Positions 40,047 through 47,992 of a stretch of 64,000 nt of DNA are shown here, piece after piece. Source of the stretch: Pseudomonadota bacterium (GTDB lineage Bacteria; Pseudomonadota; Gammaproteobacteria; Competibacterales; Competibacteraceae); NCBI GenBank assembly GCA_022709365.1, contig JAKLIY010000013.1, forward strand, positions 1 to 64,000, given 5' to 3'. A program made the position numbers and the translations under genes. The notes under the pieces are model-generated. The model searched no databases, was not told the DNA's origin, and worked only from the letters and a program-made list of their open reading frames with translations. How positions within the stretch are numbered: position 1 is the first letter of the stretch; each line of letters opens with the position of its first letter.

Positions 40047-41030
40047 TTACTTAAATTTCCCGCCAATGAAAAAGCTTTTCTTTAACTTTTCCAACACTTC
40101 GTCTAAACGGATAGCTTCTTTAGCAAGCTTTTCATCTTGATTAGCTACTATCTGAAATAAAAATTCAACTTTAGCAAGTCTTTCTTCTTGGTTGGCGAGT
40201 TCTATTCGGGCTTGATTGAGTAATGGCTTTAATGGCAATAATTCTGTGAGCCTGGAGTTCAGGACCGAAATTTCAGCCGCTTGTGCTTGAGAAACGCGAC
40301 TGTAACCATCAATTTGCTGCGTAAGATTATGAATCAAGGCATTTTGTCTATTTAAGAATTGAGTGAGCTGATGGTCGATAGCTTGCTGATGTTTTGAAAG
40401 ATCAGATTTCATTTCTTGTTTAAAAGAATCTATCCGTTGTTCGATTTTACTTTCGATTTCCTTAAAATTAAGATCAATTTGTTTCTCAGCATCAAACAGT
40501 TTTGTACGAATTTCAATTTGCAGTTGATCTTGAATAGTATCGAGGATTTTATTCAGCGCTTCAGTTTTTTCAACTACAACGCCTTTTGCATCCATTGCTA
40601 TTTTGGCGTTTTCCCGTGTACTCCCATCTAACTGCTTGAGTAAATCCGCTTGCTCCATAAGTAGTTCTTTGTTTTTTTCCTTCAAGTTTTTTTCAGATTC
40701 TAGCAATTTTTCTTCAATAAGTTTAATAGTTTTGTTAAGTTCAGAATGAAGAGAGTCTCGGGTATCCGAAGACTTAGCCAAAGAATCTTCCACCTCTTGC
40801 TTTAAAGTTTGCCAGTTTTGTTGCGATTTTTTAAATTCAGATTCGGCATATTCAATTTTTTTGAGTAATAATTCGCTCTTAGTAGATACGCCTTGGATAT
40901 CGGCAAGAATTTTTTCAGCATCAACTTTAATGTTGCGAAGAGTTTTCGCGGCACTAATAGCGCCATCCATACGTTCGTCAAATTCGCGCAGCTTTGCCCG
41001 GATAGTTTCAACACTGGTAATTTCAGGCAT
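40047..41030 (-). CDS. Long coiled-coil protein of the candidate defence cluster
   Basis: A 327-aa protein that is almost entirely heptad-like coiled coil from about residue 10 to 310, rich in Lys, Glu, Gln and Leu (KNLKEKNKELLMEQADLLKQ). A small basic, glycine-ended C-terminus (SFFIGGKFK) follows. No signal peptide or membrane helix is seen. The ATG overlaps the end of the helicase gene by eight bases with a GGAGAG site, implying coupled translation and probably stoichiometric partnership. The DNA is AT-rich (one sampled 60-base line has 17 G+C). Function unknown; a scaffold or SMC-like spacer role is inference. Confidence 0.8.
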   Translation of the reverse strand: MPEITSVETIRAKLREFDERMDGAISAAKTLRNIKVDAEKILADIQGVSTKSELLLKKIEYAESEFKKSQQNWQTLKQEVEDSLAKSSDTRDSLHSELNKTIKLIEEKLLESEKNLKEKNKELLMEQADLLKQLDGSTRENAKIAMDAKGVVVEKTEALNKILDTIQDQLQIEIRTKLFDAEKQIDLNFKEIESKIEQRIDSFKQEMKSDLSKHQQAIDHQLTQFLNRQNALIHNLTQQIDGYSRVSQAQAAEISVLNSRLTELLPLKPLLNQARIELANQEERLAKVEFLFQIVANQDEKLAKEAIRLDEVLEKLKKSFFIGGKFK

Positions 41031-44000
41031 AGAATGCACTCTCCAATTTGCGGGCTTTGCCCTTCAAGGACTCATTTACGTCGGATAAATCTTCTTGTTG
41101 GATGAATAGCATGAAGTCTAAACAATCACCCATTGCGACAACTTTGCTATTCCGGCGATTTTCTGGTTTTGTAGCCTGCTCCAAAAGAAACTTCCATCCT
41201 TCTGGTGAGTCACAAGCGGTGCCAGCTTCATTCAATATAAGAAGCTGCTCTGATTTAAAAGCTTTAGATGACCTGTATAGCTCTTGAACTTCCTGTAAAG
41301 AAAGAGGCTTTCGATTCGCAACTTCAAGTAAAGCTTTAGAATTTCCTTCATATTCTTCTAATGGCGAAAACTCGCGTGCAACAAATAAGGCTGGCAAATT
41401 ATTAACATTTCCTTCAAGAATGGCTTGGGCCTGCCAATACTTTACATCTGGATAATCTCTAAATTCTTCAATCAATTGATTCATGTTTTTAAACTGAAAA
41501 TCACCTTTATATAGGATAGTGGCTAATTGTTCCTCTTTTTCACGGACGCTAACATCTATTGCAGGCGGTGGTTTACGTGTATTTAAAATGAAATCCAATT
41601 CTGGAACACAAACATCACATAATCCACAACGATAACCTTGGTACTCAGCATTACGTCTAGTATTAAGCTCGGTAAGAATGGGCCTTCTGCGGCATTTCCC
41701 GGTTTTATGACTGTTTACTACTGCAAATAAGTTCCACAGCATACGGTAACGCATTTTTACAACATCTTCATAAGTGTGGTTCAGTAATAATAGAAGATGC
41801 TGATATACTACTTGAAAAATATTTTCATAGCGTTCAAATGTCTTAAATTCTCTTGTCTTTGCAGTAAATTTTTCCAACGGTTGATAATCTTTATTTTTTA
41901 ATTCAAGACTATCCTCAAAATTTTGTTCAAGATTTTTTTGTTCCTTATCGTTGTTAAAGTGCGATAAATATTTGATTAACTGATCTTTCATTTTTTTCTG
42001 CAATTTTATAACAACATTGGATTCACTGGAAAAGTTAGGCAGAAAAAAATCCACATCGAAATACGGTCTTTGCTTATAAGGATAAGTGACCATATAGTCG
42101 TTCACCAAACCTAATACGGTTAACCGGTAAATCGCAAGTTCCGTGTAAGATAAATAAGTTCTTGATGTATGTAATACAACAGAATTATTACTCATTTCTT
42201 CACAGGCAGCGATCAGTTTGTCAAGAACTCGCAAGGCGCTTATTGCATCGGATTCAGCTCCCGGATAACTGCGAATGATAAACATATGCTGCTTGCCATA
42301 ATCACACAGCGCCTGCTTGCCATGTGGACAGCCACCTTGATAACTGCTGCAAAGCGGACGTTTGATTGTCAGCTTTTCAAGCTCATTTAAACAAAGCTCA
42401 TTCGGTGGATCAACAAGTAGAACAATATGCGCACGTTCGTTATCACGCCCAGCGCGCCCAATTTCCTGATACCAGGACTCCAAACCGGATGAAAGCGACG
42501 TATGGATAATGAAACGGACACTACTCTTGTCAATACCCATACCGAAGCCTTTTGTAGCAACAAGAATATCGAATCGATCATCTTTGAAATCATTTTGGTT
42601 GTCTTTAATAAGGGTTTCCCATTGGGGTGGTTTCATAACATCAGTTGCTTTAAATTCAAAATTACAATAAGAGCAACTCTTGATACCAGCATTTTGCCCT
42701 ATTAGCTTTTCCTCATCATCGTCTTCCACCTCCTCATCGTCAGCATTCTGAATCCCAGCCGACTTGCTGGTAAAAGCGTAGGAAAAACAATTCGGACAAA
42801 GAGTCGGCGGCTTGCTGGCGAAAGCACGGACTTTACCTGTTGAATATGCTTGCAACTGCCATTTTTTATTCGGAAGTGGCCCAGATTGCCAACGTGCTTC
42901 TGGCTCAAGTAGGGCCATTGTTTCGTAGAGATAGTGAGCAGTCCCATCCCAAATTGAATTTTTACCGTGTGGGTCCGCATAAATGCAGAAAACGATGCCC
43001 AGCGATTTCTCTCCGCTTGGGTTCTTTTGCTCCAGCAATTTCGTCAGTGACTTCTGCCGTAGCGCCTTTGGTAAATCCCTGGTCAGAATTTGCCGATAGG
43101 TCTGCGCTTTTGTTGCCCCTTCTTGCACTGCTACGATCTGGTAACTGAATCTTTCCCGATCCGCTGATGGTTCACGGATGACATGCCCATCACGCAGTTT
43201 GAGAATACCCAGCATATCCTTCTCAACTTGTTGACCCGCTGTTGCGGTGAGCGCGATCAGTTGAAGTTGTTCATTGTGAGTGGAAAGCGTCTCCCGAAGC
43301 AACGGAAGTTTGAGATAAGAAGGTCGGAAATCATGCCCCCACTCTGAAATACAGTGGGCTTCATCAACCGCCAGAAAGTTGATCGGAACAAATTTTTTGA
43401 GTTCTGCCAAATCCGTGAGAAATCTTTTAATCCGAAGTCGCTCCGGCGAAATATAAAGTAATCGGATATAGCCAAGTTTTACTTCCTCTAAAATAAGATG
43501 CTGTTTCGCTCGATCCACATCGGAATTAATGAATTCTACTGAGGAAATACCATAATTAAAGAGCGTAAGCCGCTGATCGCGCATTAGTGAACGGAGAGGG
43601 CAAATAACGATTGTGAGGCCGGGTTTGAGTAGCGCAGGAAGCCAGAAACAGAATGACTTACCGCTACCTGTGGTGGAGATGCCAAGGACGTGTTCACCAT
43701 CAAAGACCCGCTGAATCACGCGATCTTGAAAATTGTTGGTGCCGAACGAGTAGCCAAAAACTTCGCTAGTGAAGTATTTAAATCCCTGATGAATCTCTTG
43801 GAGCGTCAATCCTTTTCGGAAGCGAACAGTTCCTGCGCCGAGGGGCGGTGCTGGCAGCGATGCAGGTGTAAATTGTACAACCTCTGTACTGAGAAATATT
43901 ACCCTGTCATCATACGTGTTGGAAATGGAGACAAGAGGATGAAGGTTTTTCGTCCATTTTTCTAAATAGTCAAAATTTGCAATAATTTCCACAATTGGTA

Positions 44001-44913
44001 AACGAAAATCTATATCTACTACTGACTGCACGGCTTCCAAAAACTTGTAAAGCTCACTGATAGAAAGAGCGACAAACGGGACATTAAAGCCAAAATTGTC
44101 CTGCAATAAAATCGGTTCTATACTCTGTTCATTTGATAAAGCCATCTCCACGAAACAATCTTGAACGTGGTAGAAGTCATTGACAGTATCTATCATCTGT
44201 GGGTCACAAAAATCAGTAAAAATACTTTGCTGATTTATTTTGTTCTTCTGAATTGCAAGGAAGCTACGTAACTGCGGATCATTAATAAAAAGTGAATAAA
44301 GCAGTTTTAGCGTTGCTTCAGTATCCTTCATTATTTGACTATATGTGAAACGAATGACCCGCCAACCTTGACTTGCAATATAGTTTTGGCGCTGAATGAA
44401 ACCATTTAAATCCGACCGTTCCCTAAATTTGCCAAACCCATCTACCTCAATCGCAAATTTGCTCGCACCCTCGATAGCAAAGTCTACTTGATATTGACCA
44501 ACGTTTCTCTGTGGCTTAACGCGCAGCAAACCTTGATTATTTAGTAGTGGGGCTAACACTTTCTCAACGAATTTAATCTCCAAGTAGTTATCACTTTGCT
44601 CTATTTTATCCTGAGATATAAGTGCATTCTGGAAGTATGCATGTTGTCGAAAAAAGTCAATTTTTCGATTTTTGATGCCTGTTGAATCAAGTAATTGATC
44701 CGGCAACGCTCGCTGGCATTTTATCGTTTCAAAGTCATTATTTAATGACATTTGATCTCGAAAGGTATCTACAAGACTCCGAGGAATGAATTTAAGTTTC
44801 GCCCGGACAAATCGCTCGAAAGTTTGAGTATCTTTAATCTTCCAGAATTCATCATCTGTACGGTAAACACCCCGCACAATAGATGGAACAAAATGTCGAA
44901 CAAGGGGATTCAT
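41023..44913 (-). CDS. DUF559/Vsr-like nuclease fused to a RecQ-type helicase
   Basis: A 1296-aa protein. Residues about 110-205 match the DUF559/Vsr-type PD-(D/E)xK fold: Asp144 in YQVDFAIEG, Glu156 and Asp158 in AIEVDGFGK, and GWRVIRFT. A RecQ-like SF2 helicase follows: Walker A STTGSGKS (about 413-420), DEAH in AVDEAHCISEWGHDFRP (517-520), motif III LTATAG and motif VI QEIGRAGRDNE (about 816). Four cysteines (706, 709, 747, 750) flank an acidic insert between the two RecA lobes. A C-terminal RecQ-style zinc region has CGLCDVC near 1100. No HRDC domain is recognised. It begins 49 bases after the PLD-like gene and overlaps the coiled-coil gene. DNA is AT-rich, unlike the chromosome. Confidence 0.88.
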   Translation of the reverse strand: MNPLVRHFVPSIVRGVYRTDDEFWKIKDTQTFERFVRAKLKFIPRSLVDTFRDQMSLNNDFETIKCQRALPDQLLDSTGIKNRKIDFFRQHAYFQNALISQDKIEQSDNYLEIKFVEKVLAPLLNNQGLLRVKPQRNVGQYQVDFAIEGASKFAIEVDGFGKFRERSDLNGFIQRQNYIASQGWRVIRFTYSQIMKDTEATLKLLYSLFINDPQLRSFLAIQKNKINQQSIFTDFCDPQMIDTVNDFYHVQDCFVEMALSNEQSIEPILLQDNFGFNVPFVALSISELYKFLEAVQSVVDIDFRLPIVEIIANFDYLEKWTKNLHPLVSISNTYDDRVIFLSTEVVQFTPASLPAPPLGAGTVRFRKGLTLQEIHQGFKYFTSEVFGYSFGTNNFQDRVIQRVFDGEHVLGISTTGSGKSFCFWLPALLKPGLTIVICPLRSLMRDQRLTLFNYGISSVEFINSDVDRAKQHLILEEVKLGYIRLLYISPERLRIKRFLTDLAELKKFVPINFLAVDEAHCISEWGHDFRPSYLKLPLLRETLSTHNEQLQLIALTATAGQQVEKDMLGILKLRDGHVIREPSADRERFSYQIVAVQEGATKAQTYRQILTRDLPKALRQKSLTKLLEQKNPSGEKSLGIVFCIYADPHGKNSIWDGTAHYLYETMALLEPEARWQSGPLPNKKWQLQAYSTGKVRAFASKPPTLCPNCFSYAFTSKSAGIQNADDEEVEDDDEEKLIGQNAGIKSCSYCNFEFKATDVMKPPQWETLIKDNQNDFKDDRFDILVATKGFGMGIDKSSVRFIIHTSLSSGLESWYQEIGRAGRDNERAHIVLLVDPPNELCLNELEKLTIKRPLCSSYQGGCPHGKQALCDYGKQHMFIIRSYPGAESDAISALRVLDKLIAACEEMSNNSVVLHTSRTYLSYTELAIYRLTVLGLVNDYMVTYPYKQRPYFDVDFFLPNFSSESNVVIKLQKKMKDQLIKYLSHFNNDKEQKNLEQNFEDSLELKNKDYQPLEKFTAKTREFKTFERYENIFQVVYQHLLLLLNHTYEDVVKMRYRMLWNLFAVVNSHKTGKCRRRPILTELNTRRNAEYQGYRCGLCDVCVPELDFILNTRKPPPAIDVSVREKEEQLATILYKGDFQFKNMNQLIEEFRDYPDVKYWQAQAILEGNVNNLPALFVAREFSPLEEYEGNSKALLEVANRKPLSLQEVQELYRSSKAFKSEQLLILNEAGTACDSPEGWKFLLEQATKPENRRNSKVVAMGDCLDFMLFIQQEDLSDVNESLKGKARKLESAFYA

Positions 44914-44962
44914 TCTGGATAGACTTTTTTAAGTGAGGACTGAGCTGTAAATGAGAATTAGG

Positions 44963-46252
44963 CTAGAAAAGAGATTTACCTTTTTCAAGAACTGCTAATG
45001 ATTCTTTAAAGATATTTTTAATCTGCCACTCTGGTACATGTTTGCGGCGAAGTTCTGTTCGCAATGACTCAAGAAAATCGTTATTCATAAAAGATTGGTA
45101 GGATATATCTTTGTAAACTTTCCTGATCTTTGGTTGTTGAAGAATTTGCGATGAATCCAAAGCTTGAAGAATATCAAATTCTAAAAATTGCTGAATATCA
45201 GCATCAGTAATTTGTTTCGAGAATTCAAGATAGCTTTCTGGAGGGCTTGCTTTGACTTTCGGGAAAAGTTGTTTGGATATTTCTTTAGCAATATCCGACA
45301 GCCTACTTTTCAACTGTTCTTGTAAAGCAATAAAATAAGAATCAAGCAAAAGTCCAAGCTTATCTAATTCCTGTTCAAATTCACTCTGTTGGCTTTTAAA
45401 AATAACTTTTCCCATATTTGGTATTGTATAAAGAAACTTTTTGTCAATTTCTTTTCGACGATCTTCAATATATTCTGGGTTTACTGCAATTGTATCTGGC
45501 TCTTCACCCAACATTACTGTTACTGATTCCTTATCCAAGACTTGAACAGTATTTTTCCACTTCAAATCCTGAGTATCCAACCCCATTAAATAAGTTGGAA
45601 TGATTGCTTGCTTTCTGGATATTTTGTAATTATTGACTTCAAATTCAACATACTGCAACTTGGAACTAAACACATTAGCCTGCCGCGCCAAATCGAACGG
45701 TTTAGGCGGATTACGCTTCACATCCTCCTCAACCACCTGAATCTCTTTAGGCGTTAGCGCCTGTTTGCCAATTTCCGAAGAGAGCGGCGTCGAAGCCTGA
45801 TCCGCCCCTGCTGCTACCGCGATATTTTTCACATCAGCACCCGTTAGCATGATCGCGTTCGGTTTTTCAACCGATGTGGAACCGGCTTCAACCAGCAGCG
45901 GCGTCGGCGAGTAAATCAGTGTCTTATCATCAGCGATCAGTACACCAATCCGCACCCCTGGCTGGCAGCGCAGAGCAAAGCAGCTTTGATCGGAGTACCC
46001 TTTTAGGAGGGTCAAGCCTTCCAGGGAACCCAAGCCCAGCCGACACACTTCAGGATCAGCGTCCAGGATGACGGTAATCGATAATGCGTCTTCTTCGTTT
46101 AACCGCACACCCAGCGCCTTGGCGACGGCTTCACTGATACCTGGAGCGATAAACACGATCCGCTGGCGGGCCTGTTGTATCAGATTGGCAAGGGCTTCAT
46201 CGGTTGCGACCGTAAAAGTGCGTTCTTCGGGCATTTTTGTTTTTTCTTTCAT
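44963..46252 (-). CDS. PLD-like domain protein, first gene of the candidate defence cluster
   Basis: A 429-aa protein. The N-terminal 190 or so residues resemble the phospholipase-D-like fold found in mobile and defence loci: RQRIVFIAPGISEAVAKAL, SITVILDADPEVCRLGLG and PLLVEAGSTSVEKPNAIML. No HKD motif is visible, so nuclease activity is doubtful. The C-terminal 220 residues are unlike anything I recognise and rich in charged helices. Base composition changes inside the gene: about 60% G+C in a sampled line near 46050, about 35% near 45570. Starts at 46267 or 46234 are also possible; none has a strong ribosome-binding site. Confidence 0.7.
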   Translation of the reverse strand: MKEKTKMPEERTFTVATDEALANLIQQARQRIVFIAPGISEAVAKALGVRLNEEDALSITVILDADPEVCRLGLGSLEGLTLLKGYSDQSCFALRCQPGVRIGVLIADDKTLIYSPTPLLVEAGSTSVEKPNAIMLTGADVKNIAVAAGADQASTPLSSEIGKQALTPKEIQVVEEDVKRNPPKPFDLARQANVFSSKLQYVEFEVNNYKISRKQAIIPTYLMGLDTQDLKWKNTVQVLDKESVTVMLGEEPDTIAVNPEYIEDRRKEIDKKFLYTIPNMGKVIFKSQQSEFEQELDKLGLLLDSYFIALQEQLKSRLSDIAKEISKQLFPKVKASPPESYLEFSKQITDADIQQFLEFDILQALDSSQILQQPKIRKVYKDISYQSFMNNDFLESLRTELRRKHVPEWQIKNIFKESLAVLEKGKSLF

Positions 46253-46469
46253 GGATATTCGATACATTGACTGGATGATGGGCGATGTGATTCAAGTGAC
46301 CCGATTGTATCCCGAGCAAATAACCCACTGGGCACAGTATAGGTGTTCAGATTCAGAACACCGAGATTTCCCCTGCTTTTTTCCATCAAGCTCACTGGAC
46401 AACTAAGAGCAATGGAGACTCCTGTTGGCGTTCATCGGTTCATGAAGGCTGCCTGGAGCGTTTGGGCAT

Positions 46470-46496
46470 AAAAAAGGTCGGCTGAACCGACCTTTT
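46470..46496 (-). terminator. Bidirectional terminator between the two island modules
   Basis: Stem GGTCGG / CCGACC extended by A/T pairs, with A-run and T-run on the two sides. On the minus strand it ends the primase/Topo VI-like transcript, just before the PLD-like gene. The rest of the gap 46268-46540 should hold the promoter of the cluster; I see only a weak TATACT-like -10. Confidence 0.85.
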
Positions 46497-46540
46497 GCCC
46501 TGATCAATCACCACCTTCCCTGGTGGCTGGCCCTCATCCA

Positions 46541-47992
46541 TTAAGGATTCAAGTCAGCATCACCCTCCCCTGTGCTATTGCAGCGATCTTTGTAAAAGGT
46601 CAACTGCGTCAGATAGTCGCGGCGCGCATCGAACAACCAGCCGGATTCATCGGGCGGATCGGGTTGGGCAGTGGGCCGGTCGGGCAGCGTGACCTCCAAG
46701 TCATCCAGTGCCCGTTGCACATCATCGCGCAACTCGGTTAGATCATCCTCAATCCCGGCTTCCCGATACGCCTCGGTCAAACGGTTGGCGAGGGCCTCCA
46801 ATTCGGCCTTGAAGCTTTCCAGGATGGATTCGGTACGTTCTCGAATGTTCTCCAATCGATCCTCAAAGGTCTCCTCATCCTCCTCCTGCCGTTCCTGCCA
46901 TGCCTGATTCAGCGTCTTCCGGGCTTCCCGACCGGCTTCATCCATTCGCTTCGGAAGCGTTTGATCCCGATAGGGCGTTATCGCCGTTTCCACCAGTCGC
47001 GCCAGTTCACCGGGATGCAGCGCCTCCAGCGCGTCCAATTCGGTCGCACCGTCAACCCCATACCGTTCCTTGAAGCCGTTTTGCCGCTTGTCGCCTTCTT
47101 TAATCGGGATCGGCGGCAATTCATAATGCTTGACCTGCTCGGCGGTCAGCGCCAGCGGTTGCAGCTTGATGTCCGCATCGGGGGCAATGTCCCGCAGCCA
47201 AAACTCAATCTGCCGGGCGATGCTGGGCGGCATGAAATCACCCGCCGGATCAAAATCGCTGATGTAGAAAATACGCACCGGTTTTGCGTTGCCATGCAAC
47301 CGGTACAGCATCCGAATGGTGCCAGTAATCGACTGAAACCCGATGGCCGGCACGTAGTTGGCGGCATGACGGCGACAAATCGGGAGCAATATGTCTTCCA
47401 TCGTGCTCTTTTCAATCCAGACCTCCAGCAGATAAGGCTGATCGGCCTGGTTAAACTCGTAACCCTCGACGGTCAGGCGCGGCAAACTCCAGTCCAAATC
47501 ATCGGCCAGTTCCACCTGAATGGTGGGGAGTGACCATGTCCACCAGTAATCAACTTTCCATTGCGGTGTCGGAAGACTCGCCGGTTCCATAAACAAATAC
47601 GGGTCGGGGTTGCGCCGGTCGTCAAAGATTTCCACGTTGACCAGCTTTAAATACCGGGCCTGCTTGCTGGCGATGCCCAGCGCCCCCCAACAGCCCAGGT
47701 TATTTTCATACGCCTTGCCATTCCAAAGCGGCGGCGGTGGTTTCTGGGACACCAGCTTGTAATGCACTCGTCGCAGATGAACATCCTGGACGAGCAAATC
47801 CAGCCGGGTCAACTGATCGGCAAACCAGCGCGCTGACAACCAATTCCCCTCACTCCCCGCGTTGAAGGGATCATTCTGGGGGGACATCGCCAACAGGTCA
47901 GGCAAATTGCGCTTGATTCCTTGCTTACGCAGGTCGCGCTTCAACTGCTTGATGAACTCATATCCAGTCGCGGGAGTGGCTGGCATATCCAT
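46541..47992 (-). CDS. Topo VI-A/Spo11-like TOPRIM protein
   Basis: A 483-aa protein. VHLRRVHYKLVSQK near residue 72 resembles the catalytic winged-helix of topoisomerase VI A subunits, with Tyr78 as candidate nucleophile. VWIEKSTMED (Glu194, Lys195) and FYISDFDPAGDF (Asp246, Asp248) form the TOPRIM metal site. The C-terminal 140 residues are a charged coiled coil (EDRLENIRERTESILESF). No B-type ATPase subunit lies nearby. It starts within the TAATG overlap with the primase gene, so the two are translated together and probably act in element replication or resolution. Exact function unknown. Confidence 0.72.
   Translation of the reverse strand: MDMPATPATGYEFIKQLKRDLRKQGIKRNLPDLLAMSPQNDPFNAGSEGNWLSARWFADQLTRLDLLVQDVHLRRVHYKLVSQKPPPPLWNGKAYENNLGCWGALGIASKQARYLKLVNVEIFDDRRNPDPYLFMEPASLPTPQWKVDYWWTWSLPTIQVELADDLDWSLPRLTVEGYEFNQADQPYLLEVWIEKSTMEDILLPICRRHAANYVPAIGFQSITGTIRMLYRLHGNAKPVRIFYISDFDPAGDFMPPSIARQIEFWLRDIAPDADIKLQPLALTAEQVKHYELPPIPIKEGDKRQNGFKERYGVDGATELDALEALHPGELARLVETAITPYRDQTLPKRMDEAGREARKTLNQAWQERQEEDEETFEDRLENIRERTESILESFKAELEALANRLTEAYREAGIEDDLTELRDDVQRALDDLEVTLPDRPTAQPDPPDESGWLFDARRDYLTQLTFYKDRCNSTGEGDADLNP

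Noticed and set aside
38150..46252. Assignment of the cluster to DISARM, Mokosh or Dpd
   Set aside because: DISARM needs DrmA/DrmB and Mokosh a COG1112-type helicase. Dpd needs DpdA; only the PLD-like and RecQ-like elements overlap in theme.
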